Of a stretch of DNA of 64,000 nt, positions 46,412 through 58,150 are shown piece after piece (position 1 is the stretch's first letter; the number at the start of each line of letters is the position of its first letter). Made by a program: the position numbers and the translations under genes. The stretch covers positions 21,835,110 to 21,899,109 of the forward strand of contig JANJXV010000025.1 of assembly GCA_024803745.1 (NCBI GenBank), read 5' to 3'. Under the pieces are notes generated by a model. The model did no database searches and was not told the DNA's origin. It saw only the letters and a program-made list of their open reading frames with translations. Origin of the DNA: Megascapheus bottae. Taxonomy: Eukaryota > Chordata > Mammalia > Rodentia > Geomyidae.

Positions 46412-46512
46412 ATGTCCCAAACCGGGGGCGATGCGCGTGGAGAGGAGCGGGAGGAGGGCACAGCTGCTGCCGGCTCGTTCAGCTTCAGCCCGGAGCCCAC
46501 GCTCGAGGACAT
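46412..46512 (+). CDS. DCTPP1: DCTPP1 exon 1
   Basis: Thirty-three codons plus 2 nt, starting MSQTGGDARGEEREEG and ending EPTLED, followed by GTAAGC. The N-terminal 20 residues are poorly conserved in the family, so the start is set by the first ATG in the conserved frame. Confidence 0.93.
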
Positions 46513-48841
46513 GTAAGCAACCCGGGGTGAGGAGGTGGACCCCTTCCTTTATTGGGGAGGGCCCTTCCATCTCCACGTGGTTGGGAAGAAAACTCAGTAG
46601 TGATCGGGCCCCGCCTCCTCCCCGTGGACCCCTGGAGAGCCTCCTGAACTTTCTGGGTGTGCGAAATGGGCGCAGCACTGCACCGCTGAAGCAGGGGAAA
46701 TGGGGAGATCCATCCAGCCCGGGATGGAATCGCAAAATCTGATTCTGCCTCTGCCCTTCAGGAGTGATGTGGGAGTAGGGCAGGGGCAGATGGACGGTCC
46801 AGTGGTAGGAGACATTATTTCTCACTGGAAAAAAAAATCCAGGAAGGCTTCCTAGGGGAAGTGACCATAGCACTGGATAAAAAGGAGCAATGTGTAGTGA
46901 TAGGGACATTCTGGGTAGCGGAAACAACAGAATTAGCAGCAGGATATGGCATAACGAACAATACAATTGTTAGGTTTGCCTTAGGATGAAAGTGCAGGAA
47001 AGAGGCATTGACTTGCTCAAAGCACCTAAGGAACTACTTGCAGAATCTCTTAATTCTATTCCTTTTAATACAAACTATTTGTTGCTAGTACTTGGGCTTG
47101 AACTTGAGGACTGGGTACTGTATATTATTATTTATTTTATTTATTGCTCAAGACTGGTGCTCTACTGCTTGAGCCACAGCTCCACTTCTGGCTTTTTGTT
47201 AGTTAATTGGAGGTAAAGAGTCTCACAGGCATTCCTGCCTCTGCTGGCTTTGAACCTTGACCCTCAAATTTTACCCTCCTGAATAATTAGGATTCCAGGG
47301 GTAAGCCACTGGCTTCCTGGCCCATGCCTCCTTTATATCACTGGGGTACCTGCTACTTCACTCCATAATCCTGAACTTGCACTTCTGCCTGTTTGTTTCT
47401 CCAGCCGACGCTTACATGCAGAGTTTGCTGCTGAGCGAGACTGGAACCAATTCCACCAGCCTCGGAATCTCCTCCTGGCCTTGGTGGGAGAAGTAGGAGA
47501 GCTGGCAGAACTCTTGTGAGTAAATGCAGGCTTCTTGGAATTATTGTGGTGGAGGCATCTATTCCATAAGTGATTGGGGCGGGGAGGTGGGGAGAGGGGT
47601 AGAAAAAGGGTGTGAAAAAGATACAGAACCCTAGTGTTTTGACAGGTGGTCCAAAGACTGCTGTGTTAGCAAGATGGATTGAATCACTGCCCCTTAGGTT
47701 TTTTTGCTCAAGGCTAGAACTCTACCACTTGCACCACGGTTCCACTTGCAACTTTTTTGAAAGCTCATTGAAGATGAGCCTTATTGACTTTCTTGGGCTG
47801 GCTTCAAACCTGTCCTCCTATCTCCAGCCTCTTAAGTATCTAGGATTGCAGATATGAGCCACTATGTTTGGCCTAGGCCTATTCAATCTTTAAAGATCAG
47901 TTGGCATCAGCTGTGTGTGAGTCTGCTGTATGCAAGCCATATTTGAGCACCACCAGGAAGAATCTAGAGAGCAGGAATGAACGTACAAAGAAAGGCCTTT
48001 TGACAGTTGTTTGTTTACAGGCAAAAAAAAAAAAAAAGCTAAGACTAACTTTTGGTAGGCAATGAAGAATGGGTTAGGAAGATGAATCAGGAGGGTTCTG
48101 TGACCGTCCACGTCTCAGGTTTGCTCTAGAGTGCTAGTGGCTAGGGCTATGGAGAGAGTAGAATGAGACTCCACAAAGCTTTGTCTCAACAAGTGAAGCA
48201 TTTTCTTGACCACCTTTGGCTCAGGTAGAAACAGAGGTGCAGCTTTTTGTTTTTTGCCAGTCCAAGGGCTTGTTAACTCAGGGCCTGAACACTGTCCTTG
48301 GGCTTCTTCCTCCAGGCTAGTAGAGCTCTGCCACCTGAGCCACAACACCACTTCAGGCTTTTCTATGCATGTGGTATGGAGGAGGCCAGCTCAGGTCTTT
48401 GTGCATGCTATGCAAACAGTCTACCACTAGGCCAAATTCCCAGCTCCTAGAGGTGTAACTTTTACCAGTGGAGATCTCTGCCCCACACTGATGCACTTTT
48501 AAGAGAAGTGGAGCCCACTGCCCTACTTAGTAGCTCTGTATCTGACATGTTCTATCCCCAGTCAGTGGAAGTCTGATGCAGAGCCTGGTCCCCAAGACTG
48601 GCCCCCGAAGGAGCGCGCAGCCCTTCAAGAAGAGCTCAGTGACGTCCTCATCTATCTGGTGGCATTAGCAGCCCGCTGCCAAGTCGATCTTCCCCAAGCA
48701 GTTCTCTCCAAAATGGACACCAACCGGCGACGATATCCAGTTCACTTATCCCGTGGCTCTGCCTGCAAGTATACAGACTTGCCTCATGGAGACATCTCTG
48801 AAGACCAGACTGTGAAGCCTGCAGATGAGCCCTCAACCTAG
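46412..48841 (+). CDS. DCTPP1: dCTP pyrophosphatase 1 (all-alpha NTP pyrophosphatase), three exons
   Basis: DCTPP1 hydrolyses dCTP and 5-modified dCTPs to dCMP and pyrophosphate, cleansing the nucleotide pool. Exons are 46412-46512, 47405-47515 and 48562-48841, joined by GT/AG introns in phases 2 and 2: 492 nt, 163 residues plus TAG (human 170). A variable acidic N terminus precedes FSFSPEPTLEDIRRLHAEFA. The MazG-like metal-binding motif is complete: E..E in LVGEVGELAE (exon 2) and E..D in EELSDVLIYL (exon 3). LSKMDTNRRRYPVHL follows, then a divergent C-terminal tail. The first exon lies in a CpG-rich promoter. The gene converges on ZNF771, and its AATAAA is at 48993-48998. Nothing suggests a pseudogene. 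Confidence 0.97.
47080..47875 (-). mobile_element. B1-dID copies in DCTPP1 introns
   Basis: 47080-47325 in intron 1, ending 80 bp before exon 2, and 47690-47875 in intron 2. Confidence 0.7.
47405..47515 (+). CDS. DCTPP1: DCTPP1 exon 2: first half of the catalytic helix bundle
   Basis: IRRLHAEFAAERDWNQFHQP then RNLLLALVGEVGELAEL. It contains the substrate-contacting WNQFHQPRN segment and the E..E metal ligands. Acceptor TCTCCAG, donor GTGAGT. Confidence 0.96.
48240..48450 (-). mobile_element. IDL SINE in DCTPP1 intron 2
   Basis: Diverged copy with CATGCTATGCAAACAGTCTA, 110 bp from exon 3. Confidence 0.72.
48562..48841 (+). CDS. DCTPP1: DCTPP1 exon 3: second metal motif and C terminus
   Basis: Begins FQWKSDAEPGPQDWPPKERA, then LQEELSDVLIYLVALAARC with the E..D metal ligands, and ends DEPST before TAG at 48839-48841. 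Acceptor ATCCCCAG. Confidence 0.96.
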
Positions 48842-48992
48842 AAACATGGGCCTGGGACCTGCAACTCAGCATAGCAAGGAGGGGAGGCGGTCATGGAACC
48901 AGGTCTCTCCTTAACAATAGGCCTAAGAGCCCCATCTCCTGATGTCTTAGTCCCAGAATCCCTGCAGGTGCCTTCTACTGTGTTTCCCCCTG

Positions 48993-48998
48993 AATAAA
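48993..48998 (+). terminator. DCTPP1 poly(A) signal AATAAA
   Basis: AATAAA lies 152 nt after the stop codon, followed by a GT-rich stretch (GGCTTTGTG), as expected for a cleavage site near 49015. Confidence 0.8.
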
Positions 48999-49356
48999 CG
49001 GCTTTGTGCAGCTTTCAGATTTCTTCCTATCTGGCGAGGAAGCGCTCTCTCTCTCAGGTGCTGCAGAGAAGCGCCTCAGTACCCAGTCCCCATGTAGCCT
49101 TGTGCCTCATTACCTGCAGGGTAGGGATGGGATTTCAGGCAAATGTCCCCACCAGATCTGGTTACAAGTGGTAGAGTGCCAGCCTTGAGTAAAAAGGCTA
49201 AGGGACAGCACCCAGGCCCTGAGCTCAAGCACCAGTCCACACGCCAGGCTGTAGGCTTAGCCCCACCAGGTTGCAATAACACCCAGCCCTGTAGAAAACC
49301 CCGATCTTGGCTCCCACCCACCCACCTGACTCACAGGCGCGGTGAGGACAGAATGC

Positions 49357-49362
49357 TTTATT
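49357..49362 (-). terminator. ZNF771 poly(A) signal
   Basis: TTTATT on the + strand gives AATAAA on the ZNF771 strand, about 160 nt past its stop codon. It is about 360 bp from the DCTPP1 signal, so the two genes are tail to tail. A dID SINE piece (49165-49235) lies in the gap. Confidence 0.75.
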
Positions 49363-49524
49363 CACTAACACAGGCCAAGGGACTGTAGTGATCGGGGTGG
49401 GACCCGGTTCCCGGGGACCCCGAGTTCCAGAGCAGCCAGGCCGGCCGGCCCCACCCTCTCCCGGGTGCCAGGGTGCGGGACGAGCCGCCGGTCCAGGTGG
49501 GTGCTGCCCCGGGGCTACGGCAGC

Positions 49525-50328
49525 TCAGCTGCCCTCGCATTCGGGGCAGCGCTCGGTGGAGGTGGCGCCGAGTGGAAGCTTAAAGTCCCGGCCACAGCCA
49601 ACGCAGATGTAGAGGCGGCGCCGCATGTGCGCGCGACGGTGGCGGATGAAGTGCGAGCTGAGGCGGAAGCTGCGGCCGCACTCCGCGCACGGGTAGGGCC
49701 GCTCGCCGGTGTGCGTGCGCGCGTGCTCCAGCAGATTAGAGCGGTGGCCGAAGCGCCGGCCGCACACGGCGCAGCGGTGCGGCTTCTCGCCCGTGTGCAC
49801 GAGCCGGTGCTTGGCCAGCGCCGAGCTCTGCGCGAAGCGCGTGCCGCAGAGGGCGCATGCGTACGGCCGCTCGCCCGTGTGCGTGCGCCGGTGGCGCGCC
49901 AGGCACGAACTTCCGCCGAAGGCTCGTCCGCAGTCCGGGCACGTGTACGGCTTCTCGCCCGTGTGCACGCGCAGGTGCTGTGCGTAGTTGGAGCTCTGCG
50001 CAAAGCGCCGGCCGCAGTCGGCGCATGCGTACGGCTTCTCGCCCGTGTGACGCCGTTGGTGCTGCCGCAGGTTCGAGGCGGCCGAGAAGCGCTTGTCGCA
50101 CTCCGGGCACTGGTAGGGCCGCTCGCCCGTGTGCGTGCGGCCGTGTTTGGTCAGCGCGGATTTCTGCGAGAAGCACCGGCCGCACTCGGTGCACGCGAAC
50201 GGCCGCTCGCCCGTGTGTGTACGCGCGTGCTTGGCCAGCGTGGAGCGGCGCGCGAAGGCACGGCCGCAGTCCGGGCACGCGTGGGGGCGCGCGGGGTCGA
50301 CCGACGGCGCGGGCATCTCGTCGGGGAC
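49525..50328 (-). CDS. ZNF771: ZNF771 zinc-finger exon
   Basis: Starts at the acceptor CCCCGCAG (AG 50330-50329) with [20 protein letters not shown]. Finger helices read [56 protein letters not shown] and LSSHFIRH. All eight have both Cys and both His. The open frame continues 5' of the acceptor to an ATG at 50463, but that part is intron. Confidence 0.96.
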   Translation of the reverse strand, partial: VPDEMPAPSVDPARPHACPDCGRAFARRSTLAKHARTHTGERPFACTECGRCFSQKSALTKHGRTHTGERPYQCPECDKRFSAASNLRQHQRRHTGEKPYACADCGRRFAQSSNYAQHLRVHTGEKPYTCPDCGRAFGGSSCLARHRRTHTGERPYACALCGTRFAQSSALAKHRLVHTGEKPHRCAVCGRRFGHRSNLLEHARTHTGERPYPCAECGRSFRLSSHFIRHRRAHMRRRLYICVGCGRDFKLPLGATSTERCPECEGS

Positions 50329-53300
50329 CTGCGGGGAGAGGGGAGGACGCGTCAGCCCTGACCCACAGGCCCTGGCGCCGGAGACCGGGGTCCCCACGGC
50401 CCAGGGCAACCTCGGTGCCCGCCTATGAAAGGTGGTGGTCGGCCTCAAATCAACTGCATCCAAAACACACCCCCAGACCTGCTGGTATTCCAGTTATTCC
50501 TGCTAATTCAGTAAATATTTATTAAGCAGTTGAAATGTCCTAGACACTGAGGATTCAGTACTAAGACGACAGCATTTTAAAAATGCTTCCTTTCAGGAAG
50601 GGTGCGAGGTGATGGAAATTCAAGGAGGGCTGTCCAGGCATCAGAGGAGAAGAGGATTTTTAAGTTGGCCTCAGTAATGACTGGCGTCCAGTGTAAATTA
50701 GATGGGGATCCAGGTACTAGTGGCTTCACCTGTCATCCCAGCTACTCAGGAGGCTGAGATCTGAGGATCACAATTCACTTAGCTCAAGCAGAAGTCTGCA
50801 GACTTATCTCCAGTTAACTAGCAAAGGGCTGGAAATGGAGTTTGGTTCAAGTAGTAGCCTACCCAGCCTTAAGCAAAAAAAAAAATTAAAGGGAGAGCAC
50901 CCTGACCTTGAGTTCAAACCCATTTATGGGCACAGTTAAAAGGGATGTAGGAAGAGCTTTGAGCAAGGAAGTGGCAAAAGCAATGGAGAGAAGGAAAAAG
51001 CAGCTCATTCTAGCCCATGAGAAGGCTAGAATGTCACCTGATAAAAGACCTAGCTTAGAGCTAAGAAATCAAAGTGGTTTGTGGATGTGTTTTGGGGTTT
51101 TTGACATTAATGAATTAGAAGAGGTATGCAAAGAGAGGAATGAATTAACTCTAAGGTTTGGGAATTTTAGCAACAATTAAAGTTGGCTCAAGGGTAGGGC
51201 AGTAGCCTTGAGCTGAAGAGCTCAGGGACAGTGCCCAGGCAGAGTGCAAGCCCCATGACTCCCCTCACTCCCCCCCCCCAAAAAAAGTTGAGCTGTCATT
51301 TACAGAGATGAGGATGATGAGACAAGTTGTGAGATGACATCTGTTTGTGGCTTTGTGGACAATCAATTCCCAACACGTTTAGAGCTCAGGACTGGAGATG
51401 TTAAGAAAGAATGGACACAGAAAATGTGGGACAGCAAGATGAACAACCAGCAACCAAATCTGAGCAGAAAGCAAGGAGAGTGAGCTCTTGGCAGCTGGGT
51501 CAGGGCATTTGACCCACTTTTAAGAGTAAGCACTTTTATTTATTTATTTATTTTTAAGCTGTGAAGAAAAGGGCAAGGATAAAAATCCAACTAATATTCT
51601 GAGGGCTAAAATGAAAATATTTGAAAATGAGCCAGTTGCATGAAGTTAAAACTTTTGAGAGATAAAACTGGAGGGGGTGGGGGGGAAGAGATAGTTTTGT
51701 AGGAGGTGAGTAAAAGGAAACATTTTGTATTAACAGCAAAAAGGAATCTGAGTGCATGCTTCCTTAGAAAAGAGAATGCTCAGCTGGATGCAGGCTCACA
51801 CCTAGCTATTCCAGAGGCAGACATCTGAGGATCATGGTTCAAAGCCAGCCTTACCTCCAATGAACTAGCAAAAGGCCAGAAATGGAGCTGTGGCTCAGAA
51901 AGAAAGAAAAAGTATGCTCAGCTCAGGAAAACTATTGAGTATCTAGTGTGAGCCAAGCAATTAAGAAATTAACTCATAACTGAAGGAAATACCTAATACA
52001 CATTAAGGTCAAGAAAGTGTTAGTATCTCTCATATTCAATTTCTGTGTGTGTGTGTACCTGTGCTGGATGAACTTGGGACCTCGGGGCCTTGTTCCTGAG
52101 CTCAAGGCTAATAATGCTCTACCACTTGTATTAGTTTATTGGAGAGTCTCACCAACTTTCCTGCCCAGGTTGGCTTTGAACCATAATCCTCAAATCTCTG
52201 TTCCCTGGCAACTAAGATTGTAGGCATGAACTGCCAGCAGCTGGCATACTCATTCTCTTGTTACCCTCAGTTTAAAGATGATAAAGCAGGGTAAAAGAGG
52301 ATAATTAACTGTCTTTCTGAAGCTACAGAAGGACAACTCAAGATCAGAGAGTAAGCCGGGTATAGTGGCTCACGCCTGTAATCCTACTCAAGAGGCTGAG
52401 ATCTGAGAATCCCAGTTCAAAGCCAGCACAGGCACTAAAGACCTTGAGTCTCTTATCTCCAATTAACTACTAGAAAATCAGAAGTGGCATTTCGGATCAA
52501 GGGGTAGGATGGTAGCCTTGAGCTGAAGAGCTCAGGGACAACACTCAGGCCCAGAGCTCATGCCCCACGATTGACAAAAAAAAAAAAAAAAAAAAAAATT
52601 TTAAGGATCAGAGTAGCCAGGTACCTCTGGCCCATGCTACTGAGGATGCTGAGCTCTGAGGATTCATAGCTAACCTGGGCAGAAAAATCTATGAGGTGCT
52701 TATCTCCTAGTAGCCACCAAAACCCAGAAGTAGAGGTGTGGTTCAAGTGGTAAGAATGCCAACACAAAAAAAAAAAAATCTTGGGGGAGAGGCTGGGGGT
52801 TTGGCCTAGTGGTAGGGTGCTTCCCTAGCATGCACAAAGACCAGGTTCGTAAGACACCAGGGCCCAGCTACAGTGCCAGTTTTAAGCAAATAAGCCAGAT
52901 GAAGGAGCAAGGCCTAAGATCAAGCTCCAATTCTGGCACAGAAATAAAGCATAGTATATGGAAGGTCTGGCACTACCAGGTTTCTCTAGAAGGTGTCTTG
53001 GAATGTATACCTAAGGGGGAGTGGAGGGAAACTTCAGGGTGTTAAGCTTTGATACTACGTACATTACTGCACTTGCCGTCTTAGTGTTGTGTTACCTCTT
53101 TTTTAGTAGAAAAGCCTGAGACTGAAGGAAGCCAGTTTCATAATCTAGTAGCAATCAGGAAACAATGCTTCCCCGAATTGACACCACCAAGCTGGGATAG
53201 GCTGCACTCCAAGTCCCTGACTTTCTCCAAGAGAGATTCAAGGTTAAACTAAAACTCAATACTTTATAAGTCAAGAAACTCCCCACAGCAGGCCTGGCAC

Positions 53301-54632
53301 AGACTGAATACAAGGTCACACTTTCCAGTCTTGGCCTGGTTTTGACATCTGCAAGGCTTATTTCAACACTTCAGCCATTGTGAAGATTGCTTTTTTTCAT
53401 TACATGGATATTTTTCTGGCCTTTTTTTTTCTTGGCAACCTTCTTTAAGGGGACTTTGGTGGGCTCTGGGGTCTTCTTCATTTTGACTTCACTGACTTAT
53501 AGGGAACAAATTCTTCACACAAGTATGAAGAACAACATGCAGGGGCCACGCATTTGGCCCAGTGGTAGAGTGCTTGCCTCGAATTAACAAAGACCTGGAT
53601 TTGATTCCTCTGCACCACATACATAGAAAAAGTCAGAAATGCCCAAGGACAGTGCTCAAGCCTTGAGTTCAGTCCCCAGAACTGGCAAAAAAAAAAAAAA
53701 ATCAAGATGCATTGTAACCCCTCTGTACAATTATTTAAAAAATCATAAAACTTGAATTAATTTTAATTATTATTTTTTTTAGTTGTGGGGCTTGAACTCA
53801 GGGCCTGGAGTGCTGTCCCTGGATCTCTGTGCTCAAGGCTATCATTACTCTACCACTTAAGCCACAGTGTCACCTCCAGTTTTTGAATGATTAACTGGAG
53901 ATAAGAGTCTCACAGGGACTTTTTTGCCCAGGCTGGCCTCAAATCAAGATCCTCAGAGAGTAGCTAGGATTATAGGCATGAGCCACTGATGCCCAGTTCA
54001 ATTTAAATTTTTTTGGGGGGTGGGTTGTGGGGCTTGAACTCTGGGCCTGGGTACTGTTCCTGAGCTCTTCAGCTCAAGGTTACCACCCTAGCATTTGAGC
54101 CACAGCCCCACTTCTGGTTTTCTAGTGGTTAATTGGAGCTAAAAGTCTCAAGGTCTTTAGTGCCAGGGCTGGCTTTGAACCAGCATCCTCAGATCTCAGC
54201 CTCCTGTGTAGCTAAGCTAGGATTACAGGTGTGAGCCACCAGGCCTGGCTTTTTTTTTTTTTTTTTTTTTTAAAGAAGAATTTTCTTGATTCTTGGTGCT
54301 TGAAGAAGAATCTTATTAAGAAGCTGATTCTAGCTTACTAAGACTCTGGGCTAGTCCTTTGTTTATCTTGTCTCAAGGTCTTGAGAAAATAAGTTCAAAG
54401 TTTCCCAATATAGGGTGGACACAGCATTAAGATACAAAAACAAGTAAGAAGCTGGGAGTTTGGCCTAGTGGTTAAAGTGCTTGCCTAGCATGCACAAAGA
54501 CCCGGGTTCGATTCCTCAGTACCACATACATAGAAAAAAGCCGGAAGCGGTGCTGAGGCTCAAGTGGTAGAGCTCTAGCCTTGAGAAAGTCCAAGGACAG
54601 TGCTCAGGCCCTGAGCCAAAAGCCCAGGACTG

Positions 54633-54663
<31 letters not shown>

Positions 54664-57600
54664 CAAGTAAGAAGATACATCAAATAATTTAAAGTGTTTG
54701 TTTCTATTCTGTTTCTGAAGACATGGCTATAAAATTAGGAGGTCATATTCTGGGCAACAAAGAAAAAAAAGCTATGTGTGGGAAATTTTCTTATCTTCTT
54801 ATAATCTTTGTTTATTTCATGCATACTAGAAAAATCATGTATTACCCAAAACCCACAATTCCACCAACATGATTGTTTAGATGAGGGTAAATTTACTTAA
54901 CAAAACATTATGAATTCAAAAACAAACAAACAAAACATTATGAATCCATTTTAAGAGCACTAATAATGTGAGTAAAATAATACACATGTGACAGAAACTT
55001 GACAAATAACAGTGCAGGCTGTCACTGAAGGCCTTTGGTTGTCTTATATTCCATAAGTAGAGTTTTAACCACTAGAAAAGTGAAAGTGGTGCTGTGGTTC
55101 AAGGGGTGGTAGCCTTGAGCTGAAGAGCTCAGGGACAGCATCCAGGCCCAGAGTCCAAGCCCCACAAGCAACAAAAACAAAACAAATTACTTTTCTACTC
55201 CTTAAAGATAGACTGGAGTTTGATACCTAGAATACTCAATAGTCACAAAATGTCATACTGGAAGGCACATTTGTTTATTTGTTGACAGGATCTCATGTAG
55301 CCCAGATGTTGTGAAAACCCTAGTCTTCTAGCCTCCAAGTGCTGAGATTACACTTCCCTGCCTCCTGCCTGAGAGATATAATCTCAAATGGAAAGATTAC
55401 AGGGATGCACCTTCACACCCTGCTGGCAGGCACTTGTTTTGGTGCCAGTTCTGTGGTTTGAATTTCATGCCTGGACACTGTCCATGATGTTTTGCTCAAG
55501 GCTAGCACTCTACCACTTGGGTTACTGTGCCATCTCCAGCTTTTTCTGAGTAGTTTATTGGAGATAAGAGTCTCATGGACGTTGCTGCTTGGGTTGGCTT
55601 TGAACTGTGATCCTCAGATTTCAGCCTTCTGAACAGTTAGGATTATAGGCATAAGCCAGCTTGAGAGCACTCATTTTTACAGAGAGAAATGAGGCTCTGA
55701 GAGCAAATTACTGAGCCATCTTGTGGGCAAAGTACTAAATGTTGATGGGGTGTCTGTAATTCTCCATTCTACCCTTCTCCTAATCCACTTCCCTAGACAT
55801 CATCTGTCAGACTGGTGTTTAATGGTCTTTTTTTTTTTTTTTTTTTTTTTGTGGGTCATGGGGCTTGAACTCTGGGCCTGAGTGCTCTCCCTGAGCTCTC
55901 CAGCTCAAGGCTACTGCCCTACCCCTGGGCCTGGGCATTGTCCCTGAGCTCTTTAGCTCAAGGCTACCATCCTACCCCTAGAACCACTGCCCACTTCCCA
56001 TTTTCTAATTGGAGATACGAGTCTCAAGGTCTTTAGTGCCCAGGCTGGCTTTGAACCTCAGTCCTCAGATCTCAGCTTCCTGAGTAGCTAGGATTACAGG
56101 TATGAGCCACCATACCTGGCTTGTTTAATGATCTTACACCATTATCTCATTGTACAGATGAAGAAGCTGAGGCAAAGCTGGTACATGGCAGAGGTAGGAT
56201 TTGATGGCCATATGATATATGATAAAGTCTGGCCAGACATATTTTCTTGGCTTTTATACCAAACTCTCCTTCTGCTTATCAGTGCCAGCCTGCGTGGTTG
56301 GGGTTCCCAAATATCCCCTTCTCTACTTCACTTCAGCTTTTGAGCAGGCCACCAGCCTTGCATTGATGTCCCCATAGCAATCCATGATTCTTCTCAACAG
56401 AAACTCCAGCCATGTCTCTCCCAGATTTAAGACTTCCCATGGGACCACAAGCCCTAACACAGTCCATCCTTCTTACTGCCCTGGTGTACTCAAGGTCTTC
56501 TGTGCTCTGATCCCAAGATGAGTCCTTTCCAGTCCCACCTGCTATTAGAGTATATGCCTCTTGGATTGCTTTCCTCCCCTCCCTGTTACCCATCAGCTCT
56601 CCTAGCCTGTGTTAAACCAGCCTAGTATTGCTTCCCTGGGTGGCCGGCTCTCATTCCTCTATGTAGGCATCCAAGTAGGCGTCTTTGTTCATTTCCAGAC
56701 CTTAGGGTTCTGCCTCTAATAAATATGGGTTTTGCAGGCCCAGTGACTCATCCCTGTAATCCTAGATACTCAGGAGGCTGAGATCTGAGGATTGAGATTC
56801 AAAGTCAGTCAAAGCATTTAAGTCAATGAGATTCCTATCTCCAGTTAACCAGCAAAAAGCCAGGGTGGAGCTGTGACTCAAATAGCAGAGTGCTAGACTT
56901 AAGGAAAAAGCTAAGGGCCAGTACAAAGGTCCTGAGCTCAAGTCCCAGTACTGTTAGTGGAAAAAAAGGGGGGAAGGGAGTTGTAAAAAAATCTCTAGAA
57001 GGATGACAGCCCAAGGTTCTTAAGTTTAGGAATAAGACTAATAACGACTATTTACATAATGCTTCTGTGTCAGACACAGTTCTACCCTTTTTTAATTTTT
57101 TTTGGGGGGGGCAGTTAGTTATGAGCTCAAACTCAGGACCAAGTGCTGTTCCTGAGCTCTGAGATGGAGCTGATAGTTCACCCTAAGCTCTAGAGCTTGT
57201 AAACTTAGAATATCTGTATAGGCCAAAGGAGGTCAGGAGGCCCACCTGGGGCAGAAGAGGCAGGCTGGTGAGTCTGATGGACCAAGGAGTGGCCAGAGGG
57301 GAGATGAGAACAGAACTCGATAGCTGTTTAGAGGGGGAAGCAGCCAGCCTGCTTCCCCTAGGACTCATCACGACCACTAGAGGGCAGCAAAAGTTTCTTT
57401 CCTTGGGAACTGGGCCTTGAAACCTCCAAAGCAAGAGCCCGCCTCCAGCAGAGTAGGAACTACTCAGACTAGGAGTAGCCAGAATCTCACACAGCTATAG
57501 GAAGTAGAAACGTACCTGGTGGCAAATTAACGTCATAAATGGCGAACTCCAACTCATTGAGATATACTGAAAACCTTCAGCTACCCTCAAGACAGAATAC

Positions 57601-58097
57601 AGCGCCATTAACCCTTACCATTCAACAGCATGGCTGTCTAGCCACTTGCCCCTCCAATTCCACCAGGTCCTCTGCCTGGGGCTGGTCTCACTTCATCCCT
57701 CAAATTCCTACTGACCTCAGATACCAACTTTGATACCCTGGATCAGTGACCAAAATTATCCTGGGCCTCATTTTCCTCACTTGTAAAATGGAATGGATAC
57801 TATCTACATGTGAGAATGGAGGGCTTAGAATTGTCTGGCACACAGAAAACTATTCAAGAGTTACAGCCAGGCAAGGTGGCTCACGACTGTAATCCTAACT
57901 ACTCAGGAGGTTGAGATCTGATGATCTTTATTCAAAGCCAGCCCAGGCACTAACAGTCCCTGAGACTCTTATCTCCAATTAACCACCAGAAAACAGGAAG
58001 TGGCGCTGTGGCTCAAAGGGTAGGGCGGTGGCCTTAAGCTGAAGAACTTAGAGACAACGCCCAGGCCCAGAGTCAAGCCCCATGACTGACAAAAAAA

Positions 58098-58150
<53 letters not shown>

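Noticed and set aside
46142..46966. 274-codon open frame on the - strand over DCTPP1 exon 1
   Set aside because: Proline/arginine-rich shadow of a CpG-rich promoter. It crosses the real exon and its donor and resembles no family.
49465..50361. 298-codon open frame on the + strand
   Set aside because: It is antisense to the ZNF771 finger exon, is made of Ala/Arg/Val-rich composition, and has no known similarity. It results from GC-rich third positions of the real gene.
50329..50463. Extension of the zinc-finger open frame to an ATG at 50463
   Set aside because: The CCCCGCAG acceptor and exact phase-0 joining to the acidic N-terminal exon show that this part is intron.
50908..51180. 90-codon open frame beginning near a SINE tail
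   Set aside because: Lysine/glutamate-rich translation starting inside a B1-dID end, with no similarity, promoter or splice context. I cannot support it as a gene.
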